A DNA stretch of 64,000 bases, taken from NCBI RefSeq assembly GCF_017876495.1, contig NZ_JAGIOB010000001.1, positions 2,728,001 to 2,792,000 on the forward strand, given 5' to 3'. The translations under genes and the position numbers were made by a program. Below the pieces are notes generated by a model. It ran no database searches. It saw nothing but the letters and a program-made list of their open reading frames with translations, and was not told the origin of the DNA. The stretch is from Microlunatus capsulatus. Its GTDB lineage: Bacteria > Actinomycetota > Actinomycetes > Propionibacteriales > Propionibacteriaceae. Below are positions 16,994 through 25,194 of this stretch, one piece after another (positions within the stretch are counted from its first letter, which is position 1; each line of letters starts with the position of its first letter).

Positions 16994-19363
16994 CTACGCG
17001 CCGGTGGCCGGCGGGGGCTGCAGCAGCCGGAGCAGGGACGCGGCGAGCTGCTTGTCCAGCCCGCGCTGGGCGTCGCCGCAGTCGGCGGCCACCACGCAGG
17101 CGGGGCACCCGTTCTCGCAGCGGCACGCCTCGACCCGCTCCAGCGCCGCGGCCAGCCAGGCGGGGCCGGCCCCGAAGGCCTGCTCGGTGAAGCCCGCGCC
17201 GGCGGGCTGCTGGTCGTAGAACGTGACGGTGAGCAGGCCCGTGCCGAGGTCGGCCGCGGTCGTGTACCCGCGGACGTCCCAGCGGTCGCACGGCGCGTGC
17301 ATCGGCAGCAGGCCCAGGGCCAGGTGCTCGAGCCCGTGCGCCCCGGCCGCCAGCCGGGCCAGCGGGACGGACTCGTCGACCTCGGCCAGCGGGAGCGTCA
17401 GCCAGGTGCCGCTGGTCACCAGCCGGTGCTCGGGCAGGTCCAGCGGCGTCGAGTCCCAGACGGTGCCGAGCACCTCGTCGCGGCGGAGGTATCCGGTGAC
17501 CTGGCTGGTGACGGCGATCTGGCCGCGGTGCAGCCAGCCCCGGCCGAGGGCCCGCCGGACGTGCTCGGCGAGCACCTCGACGGCGGTGCTGGTCTGCGGC
17601 TGGGTGAGGTACCCCGGCCGGGCGGCGCGGACCAGCGCCTCGAGCCCCTCGTGGTCGAGCTCCTCGGTGAGGAAGCTCTCGCCCCGGTGCAGGTACACCG
17701 CCCCCGGGTGCACGGTGAGGTCGGCGGCGACGGGGTCGACGTGGCCCAGCACCCGGCCGGTGTCCACCTCGACGATCTCGACCTGGTCGGCGCGCGAGCC
17801 GCGCAGGTCGATGGTGTCGCACGCGCGCTCGGGGCGGGTCCAGTACCAGCCGTCGCGGCGCCGGCGCAGCGCGCCGGTCGCGGCCAGCCGCTCGGCGAGC
17901 GCCTCGATGTGCGGGCCGAACCAGGCCGCGTCGGCCGGCGTCAGCGGGAGCTCCTGGGCGGCGGCCGCCAGCTGCGGTCCCAGCAGGTAGGGGTTGCCCG
18001 GGTGCAGCAGCGTGGGCTCGACGGGCTGGTCGAGGAGGGCGGCGGGGTGCTCGGCGAGGTAGGCGTCGAGCGGGTGCGGGCGGGTCACCAGGGTCACCCG
18101 CGCCGGCCGGCCCCGGCGTCCCGCCCGGCCGGCCTGCTGCCAGAAGGCCGAGCGGGTGCCGGGGAAGCCGGCCATCACGACGGCGTCCATGCCGGCGATG
18201 TCGACGCCCAGCTCCAGGGCGTTGGTCGCGGCGACCCCGGCCAGCCTGCCGTCCTGCAGCGCCTGCTCGAGGCGCCGCCGGTCGGCGGCGAGGTAGCCGC
18301 CCCGGTAGGCGGCCACCCGGGGTGCGGTCCCGGGCCCGCCGCCGTCGTCGGGCGGCGACCACGCGTCGAGCTGCTGCTGTGCGCGCCGGGCCACCACCTC
18401 CGCGCCGCGGCGCGAGGGCACGAAGGCGATGGTCTGGGCTCCCGCGGCCACCGAGCGGGCCAGCAGGTCGGCGGTCTCGTCCTCGGTGGAGCCGTGCGGC
18501 TCGCGGAGCACCACCTCGACCGGCCCGCGCGCGGAGCGGTCGACGTCGACGGTGGTGACGGCCGACCGGTCGACGCCGATGAGCTCGGCCGCCGTCCGAC
18601 CGGGGTCCCCGGCGGTGGCCGAGGCGACGACGAAGACGGGGTCCGCCCCGTACGCGGCGGCCAGCCGGCGGAGGCGCCGCAGCACCAGCGCCACCTGCGA
18701 GCCGAAGACGCCGCGGTAGCGGTGGGCCTCGTCGACGACGACGAAGCGCAGGGAGGAGAGGAAGCCGGCCCAGCGCGCGTGCCCGGGCAGCAGCGAGAAG
18801 TGCAGCAGGTCGGGGTTGGTCAGCAGGTGCACCGCCTGCTCCCGGGCCCAGGTGCGGTCGTCGGGGCTCGTGTCGCCGTCGACGGCGGCGATCGGCCAGC
18901 CCGAGAGGCCGAGGTCCGCGCACGCGCGGAGCTGGTCGTGGGCCAGGGCCTTGGTGGGCGCGAGGTACAGCGACGTGTGCGGGCGGCCGGCCACCCGCCA
19001 GGCGGCGGTGCCGGTCGGTTCCGGGCGCGGCGGGCCGGCCGGGGCCAGCCCGGCCCGGGTGGCGGCCAGCACGGGCATCAGGTAGCCCAGCGTCTTGCCC
19101 GAGGCCGTCCCCGTGGACAGGGCGACGTGCCGTCCCCGCCAGGCGGCCTCGGCGGCCTCGACCTGGTGCTGCCAGGGCTGCTCCACGCCGGTGCCCGCGA
19201 AGGCCTCGCGCAGCTCGTCGGGCAGCCAGCCGGGCCAGGGGGCGTGCGTGCCCGCCCGGGCCGGCAGCCGCCGGACGTGCCGGACCCCCGGCTCCGCCTC
19301 GTCGACGGGTGGCAGGGCGGGCGCCCCGGGCCGCCCGACCACCGCTCCGGTCCCCGCGCTCAT
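16994..19363 (-). CDS. DEAD/DEAH-box helicase, MrfA/YprA-like (DUF1998)
   Basis: 789 residues from ATG. Superfamily 2 helicase motifs in order: I STGTASGKTLGYL, Ia APTKALAHDQL, II VVDEAHRYRG (DEAH), III ASATAG, V ATNALELGVDIAG, VI QQAGRAGRRGRPA. The C-terminal DUF1998 region has a four-cysteine cluster CRCENGCPACVVAADC, which in MrfA binds zinc. It is the likely counterpart of Rv3649. The Bacillus family member repairs mitomycin damage as a 3'-5' helicase. GGAGGG lies directly against the ATG, too close for normal initiation, so the start may be slightly different. Confidence 0.93.
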   Translation of the reverse strand: MSAGTGAVVGRPGAPALPPVDEAEPGVRHVRRLPARAGTHAPWPGWLPDELREAFAGTGVEQPWQHQVEAAEAAWRGRHVALSTGTASGKTLGYLMPVLAATRAGLAPAGPPRPEPTGTAAWRVAGRPHTSLYLAPTKALAHDQLRACADLGLSGWPIAAVDGDTSPDDRTWAREQAVHLLTNPDLLHFSLLPGHARWAGFLSSLRFVVVDEAHRYRGVFGSQVALVLRRLRRLAAAYGADPVFVVASATAGDPGRTAAELIGVDRSAVTTVDVDRSARGPVEVVLREPHGSTEDETADLLARSVAAGAQTIAFVPSRRGAEVVARRAQQQLDAWSPPDDGGGPGTAPRVAAYRGGYLAADRRRLEQALQDGRLAGVAATNALELGVDIAGMDAVVMAGFPGTRSAFWQQAGRAGRRGRPARVTLVTRPHPLDAYLAEHPAALLDQPVEPTLLHPGNPYLLGPQLAAAAQELPLTPADAAWFGPHIEALAERLAATGALRRRRDGWYWTRPERACDTIDLRGSRADQVEIVEVDTGRVLGHVDPVAADLTVHPGAVYLHRGESFLTEELDHEGLEALVRAARPGYLTQPQTSTAVEVLAEHVRRALGRGWLHRGQIAVTSQVTGYLRRDEVLGTVWDSTPLDLPEHRLVTSGTWLTLPLAEVDESVPLARLAAGAHGLEHLALGLLPMHAPCDRWDVRGYTTAADLGTGLLTVTFYDQQPAGAGFTEQAFGAGPAWLAAALERVEACRCENGCPACVVAADCGDAQRGLDKQLAASLLRLLQPPPATGA

Positions 19364-19446
19364 CCCTCCAGCGTGGCACGGCCGCGGCGCCGGGACGCGC
19401 CCGCGCCGTGCCGCGGGGACCCGAGCGGACCAGTAGGGCATGTGGT

Positions 19447-19452
19447 TAGACT
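19447..19452 (+). promoter_or_regulatory. Candidate -10 element for hppA
   Basis: TAGACT lies 58 bases before the hppA start; a leader of about 50 bases with a strong GAGGAGGAC ribosome site follows. The -35 region is not obvious. Sits in the 147-base gap between divergent helicase and hppA genes. Confidence 0.45.
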
Positions 19453-19510
19453 GCGCGCGGCTGAACCCAGGCCCTTTCTTTCGCACGGACATGGTCGAGG
19501 AGGACTTTGT

Positions 19511-21892
19511 ATGCCCGTACTTCCAGTTCCTTTGGAAGTGACCGCCATCCCGGTTTCGGGAGGCAATCTCACCCTCGTCGCCATCGTCGGCGTGATCGCG
19601 CTCCTGGCGCTCGTGATGGCGGTGATCTTCCGCCGCGAGGTGCTCGCGGCCCACGACGGCACCGAGAACATGAAGACGATCGCGCTCGGCGTCCAGGAGG
19701 GTGCCTCGGCATTCCTCGGACGTCAGTTCCGCACGTTGTCGGTCTTCGCCGTGGTGGCCTTCTTCCTGCTCCTGGCCCTGCCGGCCCGCGGCAGCGGTGA
19801 CTTCGGCGAGTGGACCCTCCGCATCTTCCGCTCCATCGCCTTCTTGGCGGGCGCGGTGTTCTCCGCCCTGATCGGCTACCTCGGCATGTGGCTGGCGGTG
19901 CGGGCCAACGTCCGCGTCGCCTCCGCCGCCCGCGAGGGCGGCCGCGACCCGGCCATGAAGATCGCTTTCCGCACCGGTGCCCACGTCGGCATGTCGACGG
20001 TCGGCCTCGGCCTGCTGGGCGCCTCGGTGTTCGTCTTCTTCTTCCGCAGCGACGCCCCGGTGATCCTCGAGGGCTTCGGTTTCGGCGCCGCCATGCTCGC
20101 CATGTTCATGCGCGTCGGCGGCGGCATCTTCACCAAGGCCGCGGACGTCGGCGCCGACCTCGTCGGCAAGGTCGAGCAGGGCATCCCCGAGGACGACCCG
20201 CGCAACGCGGCGACCATCGCGGACAACGTGGGCGACAACGTCGGCGACTGCGCCGGCATGGCCGCGGACCTCTTCGAGTCCTACGCCGTCACCCTCGTCG
20301 CCTCGCTGATCCTCGGCAAGGCGGCCTTCGGCGAGGCCGGGCTCGTCTTCCCGCTGATCGTGCCCGCCATCGGCGTGATCACCGCCCTCATCGGCATCTA
20401 CCTCACCAAGCCGCGGGCGGGGGAGAACGGCCTCAAGACCATCAACCGGTCGTTCTACCTCTCGGCCGCGATCTCGGCGGTGCTCTGCGCGATCGCCTCC
20501 TTCGCCTACCTGCCCTCCTCGTTCGCCGCCCTCGGCGTGCCGGGCGCGCAGGCGTTCACCGGTCCGGTCGACGACCCGCGGGTCGTGGCCATCGGCGCCG
20601 TCGTCATCGGCATCCTGCTGGCCGTCGTCATCCTGGCGCTGACCGGCTACTACACCGGCACCGAGGACCGGCCCGTCAAGGACATCGGCCGGACCTCGCT
20701 GACCGGGGCGGCCACCGTCGTGCTGGCCGGCATCTCCGTCGGCCTGGAGTCGGCCGTCTACACCGCCCTGGTCATCGCGGCCGCGGTCTACGGCGCCTTC
20801 CTGCTCGGCGGCTCGGGCGTCGTCGCCCTGTTCGCGATCGCCCTCGCGGGCTGCGGCCTGCTGACCACGGTCGGCGTCATCGTGGCCATGGACACCTTCG
20901 GCCCCGTCTCCGACAACGCCCAGGGCATCGCCGAGATGTCGGGCGACGTCGACGGCGAGGGCGCGCAGATCCTCACCGAGCTCGACGCGGTGGGCAACAC
21001 CACCAAGGCCATCACCAAGGGCATCGCGATCTCGACGGCCGTGCTGGCCGCGACGGCGCTGTTCGGGTCCTACACCGACGCGATCCGTGACGTGCTCGCC
21101 GACCGCTACGCCGCCTTCGCCGCAGAAGCGGTCGTCTTCGACCCGCAGACCCTGGTCGGGGTGATCCTCGGCGCCGCCGTGGTGTTCCTCTTCTCGGGCC
21201 TGGCCATCACCGCCGTCGGCCGTGCCGCCGGCGCGGTGGTCTACGAGGTGCGCCGCCAGTTCCGCGAGATCCCCGGGATCATGGAGGGGACCGGCAAGCC
21301 GGAGTACGGCAAGGTCGTCGACATCGTCACCAAGGACTCGCTGCGCGAGCTGGCGACGCCGGGCCTGCTGGCGATCTTCGCCCCGATCGCCGTCGGCTTC
21401 GGCCTCGGCGCCCCGGCCCTGGCCGGGTACCTCGGCGGCGCGATCGCCTCCGGCACCCTGATGGCGGTCTTCCTGGCCAACTCGGGCGGCGCCTGGGACA
21501 ACGCCAAGAAGCTGGTCGAGGACGGCAACCACGGCGGCAAGGGCTCGCCCGCCCACGAGGCCACCGTCATCGGCGACACCGTCGGTGACCCGTTCAAGGA
21601 CACCGCCGGTCCGGCCATCAACCCGCTGATCAAGGTGATGAACCTGGTCGCCGTGCTGATCGCCCCCGCGGTCGTCGCGATGTCCCCGTTCAGCGAGACC
21701 CCCAGTGCGTGGCGCTACGCCATCGCCCTGGTCGCGCTGGCGATCATCGTCGTCGCGGTCGTCATCAGCAGCCGGCGCGGCATGGCCATGGCGGACACCC
21801 CCGACGCGCCCACCGGGCCGGGGGCGGCCGTCGAGCAGGCCACGGACGGGGCCGACCTCACGTCGGCGCCCCGCACCGAGCACACCGCCTGA
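19511..21892 (+). CDS. hppA: Membrane-bound proton-translocating pyrophosphatase, K+-independent type
   Basis: 793 residues from ATG with GAGGAGG upstream. About 16 membrane segments. Catalytic motifs are intact: DVGADLVGKVEQGIPEDDPR, DNVGDNVGDCAGMAADLFE near residue 238, DNAQGIAEMSG and the C-terminal GDTVGDPFKDTAGPAINPLIK. The diagnostic position in GNTTKA (near residue 498) is Lys, which marks K+-independent enzymes. It hydrolyses PPi to pump protons across the membrane. The open frame runs far upstream, but that part is the antisense of the helicase. A short acidic C-terminal extension is extra. Confidence 0.96.
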   Translation: MPVLPVPLEVTAIPVSGGNLTLVAIVGVIALLALVMAVIFRREVLAAHDGTENMKTIALGVQEGASAFLGRQFRTLSVFAVVAFFLLLALPARGSGDFGEWTLRIFRSIAFLAGAVFSALIGYLGMWLAVRANVRVASAAREGGRDPAMKIAFRTGAHVGMSTVGLGLLGASVFVFFFRSDAPVILEGFGFGAAMLAMFMRVGGGIFTKAADVGADLVGKVEQGIPEDDPRNAATIADNVGDNVGDCAGMAADLFESYAVTLVASLILGKAAFGEAGLVFPLIVPAIGVITALIGIYLTKPRAGENGLKTINRSFYLSAAISAVLCAIASFAYLPSSFAALGVPGAQAFTGPVDDPRVVAIGAVVIGILLAVVILALTGYYTGTEDRPVKDIGRTSLTGAATVVLAGISVGLESAVYTALVIAAAVYGAFLLGGSGVVALFAIALAGCGLLTTVGVIVAMDTFGPVSDNAQGIAEMSGDVDGEGAQILTELDAVGNTTKAITKGIAISTAVLAATALFGSYTDAIRDVLADRYAAFAAEAVVFDPQTLVGVILGAAVVFLFSGLAITAVGRAAGAVVYEVRRQFREIPGIMEGTGKPEYGKVVDIVTKDSLRELATPGLLAIFAPIAVGFGLGAPALAGYLGGAIASGTLMAVFLANSGGAWDNAKKLVEDGNHGGKGSPAHEATVIGDTVGDPFKDTAGPAINPLIKVMNLVAVLIAPAVVAMSPFSETPSAWRYAIALVALAIIVVAVVISSRRGMAMADTPDAPTGPGAAVEQATDGADLTSAPRTEHTA

Positions 21893-21895
21893 GCG

Positions 21896-21970
21896 GACGG
21901 CGGCTCCCGCCGTCGTCCACAGATCCCACCTCCACCGGCCCCGGTCCGCCTCTGCGGACCGGGGCCGGTG
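21896..21970 (+). terminator. Two tandem hairpins after hppA
   Basis: First hairpin GACGGCGG / CCGCCGTC (21896-21914, loop CTC); second a perfect 17-bp stem (21933-21949 with 21954-21970, loop CTCT). Both lie between the hppA stop and the next start at 21985; the second ends only 14 bases before it. Likely termination of hppA. Confidence 0.65.
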
Positions 21971-21984
21971 GCACACTGGCCGGG

Positions 21985-23397
21985 ATGAGCGAGCAGCCGG
22001 GCGACGCCCCCTCCGAGCCCCAGCAGCCCGACGCAGGAGCGGTCCCGCCCGCGTCCGACGGACCGGCGCAGCCCCGGCCGCCCGCGTCCGCGGACGGTCT
22101 GACGCCGCCGGTCCACCCGGGGCAGCCGTACCCCGGGCAGCCGTTCCCGAGCCGGCCCACCTCCGACCAGCCGTGGGTCGCCCCGCCGGCCCCGTGGTCC
22201 GGTCAGCAGGGTCCCCCGCCGCCGCGCCATCCGCAGGGCTACGCCCCGCAGAGCCCGCCGCCTGGCCACCCCCCGCAGCCCTACGCCCCGCAGCCCTACG
22301 CCCCCCAGCCCTACGCCCCCCAGGGCCACCCGCCCCCCGGCTTCCCGCCCCAGGGCTTCCCGCCCGGCTACGGCCCGGTCGCCCCGTGGGGTCCGCCGCC
22401 CCGCCCGCCGGCGATGCCGCAGGAGCCCGTCCGCTACCCCCAGCTGCTCCGCGGCCCCCGGCACCGCTGGTGGAAGCCGCTGCTGACGATGCTGCTCGCC
22501 GGCGCGATCTTCCTCGGCCTGAGCGTCCTCTCCGTCGTCCCGCCGCTGGTCGTCGGCCTGGCCACGGGCCGGTCCGACCTGGGTGGCTACGTGTTCGGGA
22601 CGCTCACCGACGTCGACGACCTCGGCGTCGTCGGCTTCATCGCGCTCAACCTGTCGCTGGTGATCCTCATCCCCACGGTCATGTTCTCGATCTGGGCGGT
22701 GCACGGCGTCCGGCCGCGCTTCAGCACCTCGGTCACCGGCGGCATCCGGTGGGGCTGGATGCGGCGGTGCCTGCTCGTCGTGGTGCCGGTGTGGGTGGTC
22801 TACGTCGGGATCACCCTGCTGGTCGACCAGCCGAGCGGCCCGCGGCCCGCGCACTGGGGGGCTCTGCTGGTCGTCGTCCTGATCATGACGCCGTTCCAGG
22901 CGGCGGGCGAGGAGTACTTCTTCCGCGGCTGGATCCTGCAGGTCCTCGGCTCGTGGTTCCGGCGCCCCGTCGTCGGCCTCGTGGTCACGACGGTCATCTC
23001 CTCGATCGCCTTCTCCGCCGCGCACGGCAGCCCCGACGTCTGGGTGGTGGGCAGCATCGCCTGCCTCGCGGTGGCCGGCTGCCTCGCCACCTGGCGCACC
23101 GGCGGGCTGGAGGCGGCGATCGCCATGCACGCCGTCAACAACATTCTCGCCTTCGTCACCGTCATCCTCTTCGGCGGCTGGAAGGACGCCTTCATCGGCT
23201 CCGACACCACGGGGACCTTCCTGCAGTTCGCCCTCTCCGTGGTGGTGCACGGCGTCGCGCTGGTGCTGATCTGGCGCGAGGCCGGCCGGACCGGGCTGCA
23301 GGCGCTCACCCGGCCGGCCGCCCCGGCGCCCGCGCCGCTGCCGCCCGCGCCCGCGCCCGCGTGGCAGCCGGCGCCCGCGGGCCCGCCCCCGAGCTGA
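21985..23397 (+). CDS. CPBP-family intramembrane metalloprotease with Pro-rich N-terminus
   Basis: 470 residues from ATG; CACACT lies seven bases upstream (leaderless-type). The first 150 residues are Pro/Gln/Tyr-rich with PQPYAPQ repeats, probably a disordered cytoplasmic tail. Six to eight membrane segments follow. CPBP motifs are intact: EEYFFRGW (near residue 309; paired Glu and Arg), AFSAAHGS (His near 346) and AMHAVNN (His/Asn near 380). Members are CAAX-protease/bacteriocin-immunity-like proteases. Substrate unknown. Pro/Ala-rich C-terminus. Confidence 0.9.
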   Translation: MSEQPGDAPSEPQQPDAGAVPPASDGPAQPRPPASADGLTPPVHPGQPYPGQPFPSRPTSDQPWVAPPAPWSGQQGPPPPRHPQGYAPQSPPPGHPPQPYAPQPYAPQPYAPQGHPPPGFPPQGFPPGYGPVAPWGPPPRPPAMPQEPVRYPQLLRGPRHRWWKPLLTMLLAGAIFLGLSVLSVVPPLVVGLATGRSDLGGYVFGTLTDVDDLGVVGFIALNLSLVILIPTVMFSIWAVHGVRPRFSTSVTGGIRWGWMRRCLLVVVPVWVVYVGITLLVDQPSGPRPAHWGALLVVVLIMTPFQAAGEEYFFRGWILQVLGSWFRRPVVGLVVTTVISSIAFSAAHGSPDVWVVGSIACLAVAGCLATWRTGGLEAAIAMHAVNNILAFVTVILFGGWKDAFIGSDTTGTFLQFALSVVVHGVALVLIWREAGRTGLQALTRPAAPAPAPLPPAPAPAWQPAPAGPPPS

Positions 23398-23431
23398 CCC
23401 CTCCCTCTGGGCACCTCCGCCCGCTCCCGGC

Positions 23432-23460
23432 CCGCGGGGCTGACGCTCCGGCCCCCGCGG
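23432..23460 (+). terminator. Hairpin after CPBP protease gene
   Basis: CCGCGGGG (23432-23439) pairs with CCCCGCGG (23453-23460) around 13 bases, 35 bases past the stop and before the leaderless-type start of the DUF4184 gene. Confidence 0.45.
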
Positions 23461-23488
23461 CGGCACGGACTCCGGCAGGCTGTCCTGC

Positions 23489-24283
23489 GTGCCGTTCACC
23501 CTCAGCCACGCCGTCGCCGTCCTGCCGCTGGCCCGCAGCCGTCGGCTGGTCCCGGCGGCCCTGGTCATCGGCTCGTGGGTGCCGGACCTGCCCTACTTCG
23601 TGCCGTTGCCGGTCGGGTCGCGCTGGACCCACGCGGCCAGCGGTCCGGTGAGCGTCGACCTGGTGCTCGGGCTGCTCGTCCTCGTCCTGTGGCGGCTGGT
23701 CCTGCGCCGACCGCTGGCCGACCTGGCGCCGCGCTGGCTGCGGGAACGGCTGCGGCCACCGGCCGCGCTCACCCCGGGGCTGCTGCTCGCGGCGGCGGTG
23801 TCGGTGGTGCTGGGGGCGCTCACCCACGTCGTCTGGGACACCTTCACCCACGCCGACCGCTGGGGCACCACGCACGTCGCGCTGCTGGCGGAGCCGCTCG
23901 GCCCGCTGCCGGCCTTCAAGTGGTTCCAGTTCGCCAGCGGGCTGCTGGGGCTGGCGGGCCTCGGCCTCTGGCTGCTGCTCTGGGTCCGGCGGACCCCGGC
24001 TCGCCCGGTGCCCACCGCCACCCTGACGGCGGCCCGGCGGACGGCCTGGCTGGTCGGCGTCGCGGTCGTGCTGGTCACCGCCGCGCTGGTGGGCGGGCTG
24101 GCGCTGGCGGGCGGGCGCTCGCTGGAGGCGTCGGCCTTCGCCGTCGCGACCCGCTCGATGGGGGCCGGCGCGGCCGCGGTGCTGGCGGTCTGCCTGCTGT
24201 GGTCAGCCGGCGGCGGCCGGCTGGGGCGGCTCGGGCAGGTCCGTGGTGTCGCCGAGCGCCCAGCGCAGCGTGAGCATGGCTGA
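23489..24283 (+). CDS. DUF4184 membrane protein
   Basis: 264 residues from GTG, seven bases after CAGGCT. Begins MPFTLSHAVAVLPLAR and continues GSWVPDLPYFVPLP and GALTHVVWDTFTHADRWG, the hallmark His/Asp blocks of DUF4184, a family that resembles membrane-embedded metal-dependent hydrolases. About five to six membrane segments. Function unknown. Its last 81 bases overlap the convergent oxygenase gene, so the extreme C-terminus could be shorter in a relative. Confidence 0.88.
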   Translation: MPFTLSHAVAVLPLARSRRLVPAALVIGSWVPDLPYFVPLPVGSRWTHAASGPVSVDLVLGLLVLVLWRLVLRRPLADLAPRWLRERLRPPAALTPGLLLAAAVSVVLGALTHVVWDTFTHADRWGTTHVALLAEPLGPLPAFKWFQFASGLLGLAGLGLWLLLWVRRTPARPVPTATLTAARRTAWLVGVAVVLVTAALVGGLALAGGRSLEASAFAVATRSMGAGAAAVLAVCLLWSAGGGRLGRLGQVRGVAERPAQREHG

Positions 24284-25114
24284 GCGGGCCAGCGGCCGGA
24301 CGACGAGCCGGTCGGCCGTCGGCAGCGTGGGCAGCAGCAGGGTGGTCCGCACCCACGGCGGAAGGGTGGAGACGGCGCCGGCGGCCAGCACCCCGAAGCC
24401 GAGCCGGGCGGGGCCGGTGAGCGGGGGGTCGCGGAGCAGCATCGCCGCCACGTCGCGGGCGGCGGGGGTGCTGCGCAGCTCGGGCCGGTAGCGCTCCAGC
24501 AGGGCGACGGCCTGCTCCCACGTCCGCGGCGGGTCCACGACGCCGAGCCGCTGCGCCACCTCACCGGACTGGGCGACGTAGGCGTCGACCTCGGCGTCGG
24601 CGAGCCGGCGCGGGCCGAAGGCCTGGTAGCTGGTGACGAAGCTGTCGACCTGGGCGGCGTGCACCCAGCCGAGCAGGTGCGGGTCGCTCGCGGCGTAGGG
24701 CCGGCCCGCGGGCGTGGTGCCGGTGACGCGGCGGTGGATGGCCTGGACGACGCGGATGATCCGCTCGGCGTCCTCGACCGTGCCGTAGGTGGTGGTGGCC
24801 AGGTAGCGGCTGGTGTTCTGCAGCCGTCCCCACGGGTCGCCCCGGTAGCCGGAGTGCTCGCTGACGCCCTGCATGGCGACGGGGTGCAGCGACTGCAGCA
24901 GCAGCGCCCGGATCCCGCCGATGAACATCGACGTGTCGGCGTGCACGCGCCAGATGACGTCGTCCTCGGAGAACCAGCGCTCGCCCTCGGTGAACCAGAT
25001 CCGCTCGTGGCTGGCGTTGAACTCCTCGCCGCCGATCCGGTCCCGCAGCATCTTGGCCAGGCCGGCCCGCTGGCGTCCGATCAGCGGTCGGGGGTCCAGC
25101 AGCAGGGGAGGCAT
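24203..25114 (-). CDS. Oxygenase MpaB family / DUF2236 (latex-clearing-protein-like fold)
   Basis: 303 residues from ATG (complement 25112-25114); TACGAT lies seven bases upstream on this strand, a leaderless-type start preferred over the TTG nine codons earlier. Signatures: GIRALLLQSLHPVAMQGVSEHS, RLQNTSRYLATTTYGT, GWVHAAQVDSFVTSYQAFG. DUF2236 proteins are haem-binding oxygenases or related (MpaB, Lcp); the conserved His residues of HPVAM and WVHA are present. Substrate unknown. Single gene, convergent with DUF4184. Confidence 0.87.
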   Translation of the reverse strand: MPPLLLDPRPLIGRQRAGLAKMLRDRIGGEEFNASHERIWFTEGERWFSEDDVIWRVHADTSMFIGGIRALLLQSLHPVAMQGVSEHSGYRGDPWGRLQNTSRYLATTTYGTVEDAERIIRVVQAIHRRVTGTTPAGRPYAASDPHLLGWVHAAQVDSFVTSYQAFGPRRLADAEVDAYVAQSGEVAQRLGVVDPPRTWEQAVALLERYRPELRSTPAARDVAAMLLRDPPLTGPARLGFGVLAAGAVSTLPPWVRTTLLLPTLPTADRLVVRPLARSAMLTLRWALGDTTDLPEPPQPAAAG

Positions 25115-25194
25115 CCCCCGGATCGTACGCTGGGCCCACAAGCGTCCGGGGCCGTCCGCCGACCCCTCGGCGCCACCCCGACGAGGAGGGCCCG

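Noticed and set aside
16043-19510. Very long upstream extension of the hppA frame
   Set aside because: It is the antisense of the helicase gene; hppA has a clear start and ribosome site at 19511.
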